DNA from: Lactobacillus acidophilus
GTDB taxonomy: Bacteria > Bacillota > Bacilli > Lactobacillales > Lactobacillaceae
Reading direction: 5' to 3'
Length of the DNA: 64,000 nt
NCBI RefSeq assembly: GCF_034298135.1
Contig: NZ_CP139575.1
Coordinates: 496,001-560,000 of the forward strand
Shown: one piece after another, positions 1-8,170 of the stretch
How the letters are laid out: every line of letters starts with the position of its first letter
Numbering within the stretch: position 1 is the stretch's first letter
The notes under the pieces: model-generated
What the model saw: the letters and a program-made list of their open reading frames with translations, nothing else
The model's database searches: none
Told to the model about the DNA's origin: nothing
Translations under genes and position numbers: made by a program

Positions 1-90
1 GATGGTTAGAAAAATGTTCATAATTTAGGATTCACTAGTGGGAACTTTAATTTTAGAAATACATATGTAACCAAATAGGAGAATAGAAGA

Positions 91-1290
91 ATGAGTAAAA
101 CAGTTTTTAAGAATTGTAATTTGTTTGTAGGGACAAAAGATGAATTGCTACATAAGGCATGGTTCGTAGTTGACGAAGAAACGGGTAAGTTACTCCAAGT
201 GGGAACAGGGACAAACCCGAAGGAAGATAAAAATGTTGACTTGCATGGTCAATATGTAATGTCTGGATTGATTAATGCTCATACACATGTAGGGTTGGTT
301 AATGCAGCCAAAGAACATTATCCTGAGACTGAAACTTTGGTTACTTATAAGGCCTTAAAAGATTTAAAAAGTGGATTACGTGGGGGCGTTACATATATTA
401 GAAGCTGTGGTGTAGCTTTTGATGTTGATGTTAAGCTAAATAAAATGAGGGATGCATATCCTTTTGAAGGACCTGAAATTGAACCGGCTGGGATGCCAAT
501 CTCTATATTAGGTGGCCATGCTGATCAGCCATTGGAAGATAATAAGTTAAATGTTGCTCACTTGGTTAATTCACCAGATGATGTGAGAAAAGCAGTGCGT
601 GAGCAGTTTAAAAAAGGCCCTGAAAATATTAAATTAATGGCGATAGGTGGTGTTATGTCACAAGGTGATTAAATAGATGATACGGAACTTTCCTTGGAAG
701 AAATGCAAATGGCAGTTAAAGAGGCACATTCTAAGCACATGACTGTATGTGCACATGCAGAAGGAAAAATGGAAATTCATTATGCTGTTGTTGCCGGAGT
801 AGATTCTGTTGAGCATGGTTTTTATGTAAGTGATGAAGATATTGAATTAATGAAAAAACAAGGTACATTTTTATCACCAACGTTAATTGCTGGACATCAA
901 ATTGTGGAATATGGTAAAGGAAAAATGACCGATTTTTCATATCAGAAGATGTGTCAGCATGTAGAGGCATTTTATGAACATGTTGGTAAAGCAATTAAAG
1001 CAGGTGTTAAATTAGCGTTAGGAACCGATGCAGGCACATTTATGAATCCATTAGAAGATACTGCTAAAGAATTAAAAGAATTAACTAGAGCTGGTACAAG
1101 CAATTACCAAGCCTTACGTGCTGCAGGATTAGGATCTGCTGAATTATTAAAAATTGATCGAAATTATGGATCGCTTGAAGTTGGAAAATATGCAGATTTT
1201 TTAGTATTAAAGAATAATCCACTAACTGATGTAACGGCTGTTGAGCAAGTTGATAAGCAAGTTTATCAGCATGGTAAGCGAAAATATTAA
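91..1290 (+). pseudogene. Amidohydrolase-family gene interrupted by an in-frame stop codon
   Basis: Two open segments in the same frame are separated only by a TAA at 670-672. Read through, they give one protein of about 399 residues, normal for metal-dependent amidohydrolases of the imidazolonepropionase/prolidase-like group. The first part has the metal-binding HTH in a GLINAHTHVG context near residue 65 and a lysine (ENIKLM) near residue 187. The second part has CAHAEG, a VEHGF histidine and the GTDAG aspartate. The family hydrolyses amide or peptide-like bonds in the cytosol; the substrate cannot be told. The start follows AGGAG at about 77-81. Because frame and motifs continue unbroken past the stop, this is most simply a recent nonsense mutation. 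The alternatives are a sequencing error or readthrough. The second half has no good ribosome site of its own. Confidence 0.85.
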
Positions 1291-1363
1291 AGATGAGTTC
1301 AATCTACAGCTGCAATTTTGTTATAATTGAAGAAAAAATTATAAAGATTGTGAGTTGGTAATT

Positions 1364-1543
1364 ATGCCATTTGTACATATTGAATTAATCAAAGGTCGTT
1401 CAGACGAACAAATTACTAACTTGATGAAGGATGTTACTGAAGCGGTTCACAAGAATACTGGGGCTCCAAAGGAACACATCCACGTAATTATTAATGAATT
1501 GGGCAAGCATTCATACGGTCAAGGCGGAGAATGGAGAGCCTAG
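1364..1543 (+). CDS. 4-oxalocrotonate tautomerase-like enzyme
   Basis: This 59-residue protein starts [11 protein letters not shown]. Proline directly after the initiator methionine is the catalytic base of the 4-oxalocrotonate tautomerase family, so the ATG at 1364 is chosen over an upstream TTG at 1355, which would bury the proline. The length matches the 58-62 residue subunits that form hexamers. These enzymes interconvert keto and enol forms of small acids; the physiological substrate in lactobacilli is not known. The gene is apparently monocistronic: an intrinsic terminator follows immediately, and the ilvE gene beyond it faces the other way. Confidence 0.88.
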   Translation: MPFVHIELIKGRSDEQITNLMKDVTEAVHKNTGAPKEHIHVIINELGKHSYGQGGEWRA

Positions 1544-1545
1544 AC

Positions 1546-1590
1546 AAAAAAGAAGTGATCCTCTGCTATGCAAAAGGTCACTTTTTTTGT
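1546..1590. terminator. Bidirectional intrinsic terminator
   Basis: An AAGTGATC / GGTCACTT stem is flanked by an A-run on the left and a T-run on the right. It lies between two convergent genes, the tautomerase and ilvE, and can serve both. Confidence 0.8.
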
Positions 1591-1593
1591 TTA

Positions 1594-2619
1594 TTAACTT
1601 AATTTAATTGTCCAGTTATATTTATCTTCTAAATCACCAAATTGAATACCTGTTAAAGTATCATATAATTTTTGGGTGATTGGACCAGCTTCTTTTTCAT
1701 TACCGAAACTATATTTTTTATCTTGGTAAGTAAGTGAACCAACAGGTGAGATAACGGCAGCTGTTCCCATTGCACCGGCTTCTGCAAATTGATCAATGTT
1801 ATCAATTGGAATTTTAGTCTCAATAGGATCAAGGCCAAGATCAGCAGCAATTTTTAAAATAGAGTGTTTAGTAATTGAAGGTAAGATTGAATCTGATTTT
1901 GGTGTTTGGAATTGACCATCTTTAGTAATGCCAAAGAAATTTGCACCACCGAATTCATCAATATATTTATGTTCTTTAGGATCTAAATATAATGCATCTG
2001 CAAAGCCAGCTTTTTTAGCTAGGAGTGAAGGCATTAAACTGCTGGCATAATTGCCTGCTGTTTTAGCTTGACCTGTACCATAAGGTGCGGCACGATCATA
2101 GTCACTAATTACATAAGGCATTGGGTTAAGCCCTTTAACATAAGCACCAACAGGAGTAGCATAAATTCTAAATTCGTAAGTTTCTGATGGAGCAACACCA
2201 ACAATAGATTGAGTTCCCATCATAAATGGTCTGAGATAAAGTGTACCGCCAGATCCATATGGAGGTACAAATTCTTGATTGGCCAAAACAACTTGTTTGA
2301 CTGCTTCAATAAATTTGTCTTCTGGATAAGGCTCCATTAAAAGACGCTCAGCTGATTTCGTCATTCTTTTGGCATTTTGATCAGGTCTGAATAAGTTAAT
2401 ACCGCCATCTTTTCTGCGATAAGCTTTTAAACCTTCGAAAATCTCTTGTCCGTAATGTAATTCTTCAGCAGCTTCATTGAATGTGATGGTAGAATCTGAA
2501 GTTAATTGTCCGCCTTGCCATTTACCATCTTGAAATTTATCAACCCAGCGGAAAGGTAAATCATGATATTTAAAACCTAAGTTATTCCAATCTAAGTCTT
2601 CAGGACGAGTTTTAGCCAT
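1594..2619 (-). CDS. ilvE: Branched-chain amino acid aminotransferase
   Basis: This 341-residue PLP enzyme of fold type IV transfers the amino group between 2-oxoglutarate and leucine, isoleucine or valine. The sequence shows the class IV features: HYGQEIFEGLKAYR near residue 55, LYLRPFMMGT near 125, the lysine-bearing segment around GQAKTAGNYA near residue 185-192 (the PLP Schiff-base lysine), and EFGGANFFGI and GTAAVISPVG near the C-terminus. Length and motif order match full-length BCATs. The start is fixed by a perfect AAGGAGG 7-8 bases upstream on the minus strand. No other branched-chain biosynthetic genes lie nearby, so it probably serves catabolism or flavour-type transamination. The promoter carries a perfect inverted repeat over its -10 region. 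Confidence 0.95.
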   Translation of the reverse strand: MAKTRPEDLDWNNLGFKYHDLPFRWVDKFQDGKWQGGQLTSDSTITFNEAAEELHYGQEIFEGLKAYRRKDGGINLFRPDQNAKRMTKSAERLLMEPYPEDKFIEAVKQVVLANQEFVPPYGSGGTLYLRPFMMGTQSIVGVAPSETYEFRIYATPVGAYVKGLNPMPYVISDYDRAAPYGTGQAKTAGNYASSLMPSLLAKKAGFADALYLDPKEHKYIDEFGGANFFGITKDGQFQTPKSDSILPSITKHSILKIAADLGLDPIETKIPIDNIDQFAEAGAMGTAAVISPVGSLTYQDKKYSFGNEKEAGPITQKLYDTLTGIQFGDLEDKYNWTIKLS

Positions 2620-2637
2620 GAGTGTTCCTCCTTAAAA

Positions 2638-2662
2638 ATTATAATTTTAATAAAATTATAAT
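2638..2662. repeat. Perfect 11-bp inverted repeat over the ilvE -10 box
   Basis: The arms ATTATAATTTT (2638-2648) and AAAATTATAAT (2652-2662) are perfect reverse complements around a 3-base spacer. Placement over the ilvE promoter suggests an operator. Extreme AT content makes a chance palindrome possible. Confidence 0.5.
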
Positions 2663-2683
2663 CACTTGATATCATTAACGCAA
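2655..2683 (-). promoter_or_regulatory. Probable ilvE promoter
   Basis: On the minus strand TTGCGT (2678-2683) and TATAAT (2655-2660) are 17 bases apart, about 40 bases upstream of the ilvE start. The -10 box is inside one arm of the inverted repeat at 2638-2662. Confidence 0.65.
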
Positions 2684-2690
2684 TTACTTA

Positions 2691-2719
2691 TTTAAATTAT
2701 AAAAAGTAAGTAATATAAT
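2691..2719 (+). promoter_or_regulatory. Possible promoter of the DUF2325 gene
   Basis: TTTAAA (2691-2696) and TATAAT (2714-2719) have a 17-base spacer and sit 31 bases before the 2750 ATG. An 8-bp inverted repeat (ATTACTTA at 2683-2690, TAAGTAAT at 2707-2714) brackets the spacer. Confidence 0.45.
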
Positions 2720-2749
2720 ATTTCAGTAAAAAATAAAAGTGGTGAAAAT

Positions 2750-4123
2750 ATGTACGACTATCGAAGTAATATTAAAGTGATTTTGAATAAAACTGACGCA
2801 GATGATAAGAGTTTAGCCAACAGTTTGAATGCAATTAAAGCAATCATTTCAATGGCAGAAGGTGGAGAGGTAGAGCAAAAGCCTAAAAATATTCCTTCTA
2901 AGCCTAAGAAAATAGTCAATACACAATCGATTGCACAAAGAAATGCTGACTTAAAGCAATTTAAGCAACTTTTATTAGGCTTAACTGAATTAATTGAAAC
3001 TCCTGGTGATGATACTGCTAAAAAGAAATCTCTTGAAGCATTACATAAACTAACTTTTGTACCTGGTGTTGGTAAACGTTATGGAAGTGTTTTGGGCAGA
3101 TTAGATCAAGCGATTCAAAAATCTAAGACAACTAAAGATGCGGTGAATAAAAAAATTTTTGAAGAAGCAATGAAGCCGAAAGAACAGCCTAAAAGAGATT
3201 ATCGAAAAGGTAGACGTTATACAGTTATTCGTGCTCTTTCTGGTTGTAATTTGATTAATGATAATGGACAAATTGTTTACCGAATAAAAGAATCGCAAAT
3301 TCACTCACTTAATTTAAAGAGTGGTGATATTGTTGAAGCAATTGAAACCCAAAATAATCCTAATTATGAAGCTGAAGTACTAAGAGTAGTAGGTTATCGT
3401 AAGTTAAGAACACGTGATTATGATCCAATTGAAGAATTTCGTTATGCTGTTGTTCAAGGTAAAGCAGGACAACTAGCAATTACTCGTAATATTAAAGGTG
3501 AAAAACTACGTATTCGCGGCAAAGATATTACTATTCCGGTCGATTCTAGTTATTATCAAGGTGAAAATATTCATCTTGAGGATGGTTCTATTGTGGATTT
3601 GGCCTGGTATACAGGTGATGTACGAATTAAGAAAAATCCTAGTGATGCGGTTCAAATTCGCTGGATTTATCAAGTTGATCCTCCCAAACAATCAGATTTA
3701 TCCTATAAAAAGAAAGATAAAAGTAAGGATAGTAAGCAAGAAGAATTTACTAAACTTGATATGAATCTTCACTATCAAAGAGTTGGGATTGCTATTGGTG
3801 ACAACCAAAATGAAGGGATTTTAGAGGGGATAGTCACTAGATATAATGGTATTCCTATTCCGATCGATGCCTTTGAAGGTAAAAAGAAGGTCATGGAAAG
3901 ACAAATCAAAGAACTTGATATTGTGATTTTGATGACGGCATATGCTGCTCATGACGCAACTTGGAATATTCAAGAATTTGCTTCTAAATATGGAGTAAAA
4001 TTTGCGGTTTCTTCATCTAAAGGATATCGTTCATTTGAACGGGCACTTTACAGAGCTGAAAATGGCTTACCGGCATATGAGGGTACTCAATCAATTGAAT
4101 ATAAACAGGAAGAAATTAAATAA
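2750..4123 (+). CDS. DUF2325 domain protein of unknown function
   Basis: This 457-residue protein has no signal peptide or membrane segment. The C-terminal ~100 residues (from about 345) look like DUF2325: a Rossmann-like strand VGIAIGDNQNEGILEGIV, a central strand LDIVILMTAYAAHDATWNI and a third strand with KFAVSSSKGYRSFERALYRA. The first ~150 residues are lysine-rich and probably helical. The middle (about 150-340) has beta-rich RYTVIRALSG and SGDIVEAIET segments, which could be nucleic-acid or small-domain folds. It is divergent from ilvE and has no operon partner. DUF2325 has no established biochemical role that I can name, so I assign none. The domain call is by eye. Confidence 0.75.
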   Translation: MYDYRSNIKVILNKTDADDKSLANSLNAIKAIISMAEGGEVEQKPKNIPSKPKKIVNTQSIAQRNADLKQFKQLLLGLTELIETPGDDTAKKKSLEALHKLTFVPGVGKRYGSVLGRLDQAIQKSKTTKDAVNKKIFEEAMKPKEQPKRDYRKGRRYTVIRALSGCNLINDNGQIVYRIKESQIHSLNLKSGDIVEAIETQNNPNYEAEVLRVVGYRKLRTRDYDPIEEFRYAVVQGKAGQLAITRNIKGEKLRIRGKDITIPVDSSYYQGENIHLEDGSIVDLAWYTGDVRIKKNPSDAVQIRWIYQVDPPKQSDLSYKKKDKSKDSKQEEFTKLDMNLHYQRVGIAIGDNQNEGILEGIVTRYNGIPIPIDAFEGKKKVMERQIKELDIVILMTAYAAHDATWNIQEFASKYGVKFAVSSSKGYRSFERALYRAENGLPAYEGTQSIEYKQEEIK

Positions 4124-4146
4124 TTTATTAATATTATTTTAATTTG

Positions 4147-4176
4147 TTGTGGCGAGATATATTTTTTCGTTAAAAT
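4147..4176 (+). promoter_or_regulatory. Probable promoter of the YitT-like gene
   Basis: TTGTGG (4147-4152) and TAAAAT (4171-4176) have an 18-base spacer, 33 bases before the start codon. Confidence 0.4.
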
Positions 4177-4209
4177 AGAATTACTAACTAAAAGAAAGGA
4201 CGCTTACTG

Positions 4210-5046
4210 ATGAAAAACATTAAACAACGTTCCTGGATAAAAGGGCTAGTATTTTTAGCGGGACTTGAAATTATAGCAATAGCAATTAATTTCTTTTATG
4301 GACCAATCAATATTGCTGCTGGAGGATCTACCGGTATTTCAATTTTGATTGATGCTGTTTGGGGAGTTAACCGCTCAATAACTGTTTTTATTGTTAATGG
4401 TTTAATGCTGATATTAGCCGCAATTTTTTTAGGTAAAAAAGTAACCAAAAATGTGGCAGCAGGTAGTTTGTTATTACCAATCTTAATGGAGATTACCCCT
4501 AGTTTTGAAATAACTAGCAATAAATTGCTAGCTGTAATATATGGTGGAGCTTTAATGGGATTTGGTATTTCACTTCTTTATCGTGTTAATGCATCAAGTG
4601 GTGGAACAACGATCCCACCGATGATTTTAAAAAAGTATTTTTATTTGAATCCAGCAACCACGCTTACAATTATTGACATGATTATAATTTTCTTGAATAT
4701 TTTCGTAGATGGTTGGAATGCTTTTCTTTTAGCAGCTTTGTCACAAGTAGTTACGGCAATTACGATGCGCTACACGGAGACTGGTTTTGATAAAAAGTAT
4801 CAAGTACGTATTATGTCAAATAAATATCTTGAACAAATTCAGGATATGTTAAAAGACGAGTATCAAGGATTAACAATTTATAATGTTGTTGGTGGCTATA
4901 GCGATGAAGATAAACGTCAGTTGTTAATCGTGGTTGATACGCGTGATTATGGTCCATTGATTTCTAAAATTCATGCAATTGATCAAGATGCATTTATTAT
5001 TACTGAAAATGTAGCTAAAGTTCATGGTGGTCAATGGGGGATATAA
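4210..5046 (+). CDS. YitT family membrane protein
   Basis: This 278-residue integral membrane protein has about five hydrophobic segments in its first ~180 residues. Recognisable blocks are AINFFYGPINIAAGGSTGIS and LLYRVNASSGGTTIPPMI, the glycine- and serine-rich loops of the YitT/DUF161 family. A soluble C-terminal domain follows (about 195-278, YQVRIMSNKYLEQIQDML... to VAKVHGGQWGI), typical of DUF2179. The length is usual for the family. Function is unknown; a transport role is often supposed but not shown. The ATG follows AAAGGA. It precedes the rplU leader but has its own promoter, and rplU does too, so the two are probably separate units. Confidence 0.88.
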   Translation: MKNIKQRSWIKGLVFLAGLEIIAIAINFFYGPINIAAGGSTGISILIDAVWGVNRSITVFIVNGLMLILAAIFLGKKVTKNVAAGSLLLPILMEITPSFEITSNKLLAVIYGGALMGFGISLLYRVNASSGGTTIPPMILKKYFYLNPATTLTIIDMIIIFLNIFVDGWNAFLLAALSQVVTAITMRYTETGFDKKYQVRIMSNKYLEQIQDMLKDEYQGLTIYNVVGGYSDEDKRQLLIVVDTRDYGPLISKIHAIDQDAFIITENVAKVHGGQWGI

Positions 5047-5064
5047 ACTAAATTTTTAAAATTA

Positions 5065-5093
5065 TTGATATCAATTGAAAAGCGTTGTATCAT
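5065..5093 (+). promoter_or_regulatory. Promoter of the rplU-rpmA operon
   Basis: TTGATA (5065-5070) and TATCAT (5088-5093) are separated by 17 bases, directly upstream of the L21 leader. Confidence 0.65.
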
Positions 5094-5099
5094 ATAGGA

Positions 5100-5212
5100 G
5101 TTGTATTTGTGGAGACCTCCACATCTGCAACCGCACGGCTAGGGTTAGAAGACTTCTTGAGTAAGAAGCACCCCAGTTCGGCGAGTCTAAGTATTTTTTC
5201 GGAGGTGTACAA
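5100..5212 (+). promoter_or_regulatory. Ribosomal protein L21 leader
   Basis: A GC-richer, structured 5' UTR of about 110 bases precedes rplU. It contains a GTGGAGACCTCCAC-type hairpin near 5109-5122, an ACCGCACGGCTAGGGTTAG block, AGAAGCACCCCAG, and a final CGGAGGTGTA that holds the ribosome site. This arrangement matches the L21 leader RNA known upstream of rplU in Bacillota, thought to bind L21 for feedback control. Identification is from memory of the motif, not a covariance search. A small reading frame across this region is not coding. Confidence 0.75.
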
Positions 5213-5524
5213 ATGTACGCAATTATTAAGACCGGTGGTAAGCAATACAAAGTTGCAGAAGGCGACAGCGTATTTGTAGAAAAGCTTGATGCTGCAGAAG
5301 GTAGCGAAGTAACTTTTGACGAAGTTATCCTTGTTGCTAATGGTGACGATGTTAAGGTTGGTACTCCATTAGTAGATGGTGCTAAGGTAACTGCTAAAGT
5401 TGAAAAGCAAGGCAAGGAAAAGAAAGTTGTAACTTTCAAGTACAAGCCTAAGAAGCACTCACACAGCAAGTATGGTCACCGTCAACCTTATACTAAGGTT
5501 ACAGTTGAAAAGATTGAAGCTTAA
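5213..5524 (+). CDS. rplU: 50S ribosomal protein L21
   Basis: This 103-residue protein opens [18 protein letters not shown], the hallmark L21 N-terminus, and keeps the [21 protein letters not shown] basic block near residue 80 and VEKIEA at the end. It binds 23S rRNA in the large subunit. CGGAGGTG ends 4 bases before the ATG. rpmA follows only 18 bases later, with no room for the ysxB/prp gene that sits between them in many Bacillota. Confidence 0.98.
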   Translation: MYAIIKTGGKQYKVAEGDSVFVEKLDAAEGSEVTFDEVILVANGDDVKVGTPLVDGAKVTAKVEKQGKEKKVVTFKYKPKKHSHSKYGHRQPYTKVTVEKIEA

Positions 5525-5542
5525 TTCAGAGGTGAAATGAAT

Positions 5543-5833
5543 ATGAATATTTTAGGTATGAAATTATTTGCCCACCACAAGGGGGGCGGTTCTACTGCCA
5601 ACGGTCGTAACTCAGCTGGTCGTCGTTTAGGCGCTAAGGCTGGTGACGGTCAAGAAATCCACGCAGGTTCAATTATTTACCGTCAACGTGGTACTAAGAT
5701 TCACCCAGGCAAGAACGTAGGTCAAGGTGGAGACGACACTTTATTTGCACTTGTTAACGGCGTTGTTAAGTTTGAACGTCTTGGCAAGTACAAGAAGCAA
5801 GTTTCTGTATACCCAGCTGAAGAAGCTAAGTAA
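5543..5833 (+). CDS. rpmA: 50S ribosomal protein L27 with short N-terminal extension
   Basis: The 96-residue product has L27 features: [21 protein letters not shown], then [17 protein letters not shown]. Two starts are close together. ATG 5537 is only 2 bases from AGAGGTG (5528-5534), while ATG 5543 is 8 bases away, so 5543 is preferred; ATG 5558 is also in frame. The extension ends MKLF before the conserved Ala-His, the place where Prp cleaves L27 precursors in Staphylococcus and relatives after a QFF-type motif. Here the motif is reduced to LF. The mature N-terminus reaches the peptidyl-transferase centre, so whether the extension is removed matters. Confidence 0.96.
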   Translation: MNILGMKLFAHHKGGGSTANGRNSAGRRLGAKAGDGQEIHAGSIIYRQRGTKIHPGKNVGQGGDDTLFALVNGVVKFERLGKYKKQVSVYPAEEAK

Positions 5834-5849
5834 TTCAGATAAGAAGAAT

Positions 5850-5882
5850 AAGGCGAGTAGCATTGAGCCACCCGCCTTTTTT
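5850..5882 (+). terminator. Intrinsic terminator after rpmA
   Basis: AGGCGAGTAGC and GCCACCCGCC form an imperfect stem followed by TTTTTT. Confidence 0.8.
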
Positions 5883-5957
5883 CATGCCTTTTCTGTGTAT
5901 TAAATTATATAATTTTAGTATAATTAATTAAAAATTAATATGAAGAAGGTCTAGGGC

Positions 5958-7067
5958 ATGGAAGAACGACAAGAATTACTTACTTTAATTAATAATCGAA
6001 TTGATCAAGTTACCTCTTTAGTTAAAGAACATGATGCTGATGCAATGATTATTTTTAATCAAGCAAATTATCGTTACTTAACTAACTTTACTGGTGAAGA
6101 AGCACAGCTTATTTTAAATGCTAATGGTGATCGTACTCTTTTATCAGATTCACGATTTGCAGGACAAATTAAGGCCCAGGCTCCCGGTGAATTGAATGTA
6201 GTAATGAAACGTTCAAGTGATTATGAAGAACTAACTAAAGCACTTAAAAAAATGAACGTTAAGAAAGTTTTAGTAGAGGGTGAATTTGTTTCAGCTAGCG
6301 AATATGAAAAATTGAAGGAATTAAATCCTGATATTAAATTTGAAATGGTTGAAGAATTAGTTGAACGTGTTCGTAATGTTAAAGATGAACTTGAAATAGC
6401 TGCATTACGCAGAGCAATCGATATTTCCATGGAAAGCTTTAAAGCAATCTTACCAATGATTAAGCCAGGAGTAAAAGAACGAGCAGTTGGTGCGAAATTG
6501 GATTATTTGTTTAAGGTCAATGGTGGCGATGGCCCAGATTTTGAAACCATTATTGCTTCAGGAGTACGTTCAGCTTGGGCTCATGGTGTTGCTAGTGATA
6601 AAGAAATTGAAGAAGGCGACATGATCGTTATCGATTTTGGTAGTTTTTATCATGGTTATGCTGCAGATATAACCAGAACTGTTGCATTAGGTGAAGTCGA
6701 TTCTGAAATGCATAAAATTTATAATATTGTTCATGAAGCACAACGTCGCGGCATCGAAGCTGCAGTAGTAGGCAATACTGGTCGTGATGTTGATAAAGCA
6801 GCACGTGATTACATTACTGAACAAGGATATGGAGAATATTTTGGCCATGGAATTGGTCACGGAATCGGTCTAGAAATTCACGAATTATGTCAACCGGCTT
6901 TGCCATTCAGAACTACTAAACTGGTGAACAATATGGTTCATACAGTTGAACCTGGGATTTATTTACCAGATAAAGGCGGAGTTAGAATTGAAGACGATAT
7001 TTTAGTGAATGGTGAAACACCAGAAACTCTGTCAACTTTGCCCAAAGATGAATTAATTTCTTTATAG
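5958..7067 (+). CDS. pepP: M24 family Xaa-Pro peptidase (aminopeptidase P / prolidase type)
   Basis: This 369-residue cytosolic metallopeptidase cleaves next to proline in short peptides, useful to a peptide-fed organism. The N-terminal creatinase-like domain spans about 1-130; the catalytic pita-bread domain follows. Metal ligands are visible in order: DFGSFYHGYAADITRT (two aspartates), GHGIGHGIGLEIHE (histidine), VEPGIYLP and VRIEDDILV (glutamates). The length fits the YqhT-type single-subunit enzymes found beside efp in Bacillota. A TATAAT at 5919-5924 may drive it. The ATG follows GAAGG. Aminopeptidase P and dipeptidase activities cannot be separated by sequence alone. Confidence 0.9.
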   Translation: MEERQELLTLINNRIDQVTSLVKEHDADAMIIFNQANYRYLTNFTGEEAQLILNANGDRTLLSDSRFAGQIKAQAPGELNVVMKRSSDYEELTKALKKMNVKKVLVEGEFVSASEYEKLKELNPDIKFEMVEELVERVRNVKDELEIAALRRAIDISMESFKAILPMIKPGVKERAVGAKLDYLFKVNGGDGPDFETIIASGVRSAWAHGVASDKEIEEGDMIVIDFGSFYHGYAADITRTVALGEVDSEMHKIYNIVHEAQRRGIEAAVVGNTGRDVDKAARDYITEQGYGEYFGHGIGHGIGLEIHELCQPALPFRTTKLVNNMVHTVEPGIYLPDKGGVRIEDDILVNGETPETLSTLPKDELISL

Positions 7068-7147
7068 ATAACATTTTAATAGGCTGAAGTTATAGCCAAA
7101 TCTGTTTAAGATTGGTAAGATATAGTAGTAGAAATGAGGGACTTAAT

Positions 7148-7717
7148 ATGACAATGATTTCAGTAAACGAATTCAAGAATGGTTTGACTATTCAATACAA
7201 TAACGATTTATGGCGTATTGTAGAATTCCAACACGTAAAACCAGGTAAAGGTAGTGCTTTTGTTCGTTCAAAGCTTAAGAGTTTGAGAACAGGTGCTGTA
7301 CAAGAATATACTTTCCGTTCAACTGCTAAGGTTGAAACTGCAGATATTCAAACTAAGTCAATGCAATACTTGTACAATGATGGTTCAAGTTATGTATTTA
7401 TGGATACTAGCACTTATGACCAATTGGCTATTCCAAATGAACAAATTGGTGATGAAGCTAACTACTTACTTGAAAACATGGTTGTTAGTGTAATTACTCA
7501 CGAAGGTGAAACTTTGGGTATCCAATTACCTAATACAGTTGATTTGAAGGTTGCTAAGACCGAACCTAACATTAAGGGTGATACTTCATCAGGTGGTGGT
7601 AAGCCAGCTACTATGGAAACTGGTTTAGTAGTTAACGTACCATTCTTTATTAATGAAGGTGACGTATTAACTATTAATACTTCTGATGGTACATATGTAT
7701 CACGTGCAAATAAGTAG
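7148..7717 (+). CDS. efp: Translation elongation factor P
   Basis: This 189-residue three-domain beta-barrel protein relieves ribosome stalling at polyproline runs by entering the E site. Domain I contains the KPGKGSAF loop; the lysine at about residue 34 is the tip residue modified in many bacteria. The C-terminal signature [16 protein letters not shown]...TSDGTYVSR is intact. I start at ATG 7148, 7 bases after GAGGG, rather than at an upstream in-frame GTG at 7112 that would add residues absent from the family. Efp upstream of yqhY-nusB is the standard Bacillota order. Confidence 0.97.
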   Translation: MTMISVNEFKNGLTIQYNNDLWRIVEFQHVKPGKGSAFVRSKLKSLRTGAVQEYTFRSTAKVETADIQTKSMQYLYNDGSSYVFMDTSTYDQLAIPNEQIGDEANYLLENMVVSVITHEGETLGIQLPNTVDLKVAKTEPNIKGDTSSGGGKPATMETGLVVNVPFFINEGDVLTINTSDGTYVSRANK

Positions 7718-7735
7718 TTTTTTGAGGTAAACAAA

Positions 7736-8170
7736 ATGGCAGATAGTTCAAAGATTCTCTTAAGTGGTGAAGAAAACAGCGAACAAATTAAAATTGATCC
7801 AAGTGTTCTAGAAGTTATTTTGGGTATTGCTGCTGAAAAAGTTGATGGTGTCGCAGGAATGCGTGGTAACTTAAAGTCTGGCCTAAATTGGGTACTTGGC
7901 CGTGAAGATCATGGTAAAGGTGTCAATGTTAAAGTCGATGAAGACAATAAGTTAATTGCTGATGTTTACGTTTTTCTTGAAAGTGGCGTAAATGTTCCTA
8001 AGGTTGGGATTGAACTTCAAAAGAAATTGAAGACCCAATTACTACAAATGACTGATCTTGAACTTAAGTCAATTAATATTCATGTTGTAGGTTTAATTTT
8101 CCCAGAAGATGAAGAAGATACTGAGGAAAACACCTCAGAGCTGTTTCCGGAGGATGAAGTAGAGAAATAA
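7736..8170 (+). CDS. yqhY: Asp23/Gls24 family protein YqhY
   Basis: This 144-residue protein has the Asp23 core: EVILGIAAEKVDGVAGMRG, then DVYVFLESGVNVPKVGIELQKKLKTQL and INIHVVGLIFP. An acidic tail rich in Asp and Glu follows. Asp23/Gls24 proteins are abundant envelope-stress-linked proteins of unclear biochemistry. In Bacillus YqhY is linked to acetyl-CoA carboxylase control; the accBC genes that neighbour it there are absent here. The stop overlaps the nusB start by 1 base, indicating translational coupling. Confidence 0.9.
   Translation: MADSSKILLSGEENSEQIKIDPSVLEVILGIAAEKVDGVAGMRGNLKSGLNWVLGREDHGKGVNVKVDEDNKLIADVYVFLESGVNVPKVGIELQKKLKTQLLQMTDLELKSINIHVVGLIFPEDEEDTEENTSELFPEDEVEK

Noticed and set aside
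1..90. Upstream remnant of another gene
   Set aside because: I see only an AT-rich leader and a ribosome site for the amidohydrolase; nothing codes.
731..994. Minus-strand 87-codon frame inside the broken amidohydrolase
   Set aside because: It is opposite to conserved amidohydrolase motifs and has no ribosome site; a shadow frame.
5085..5279. Possible 64-codon gene across the L21 leader
   Set aside because: The sequence is explained by the structured leader and overlaps rplU in another frame; no protein-like composition.
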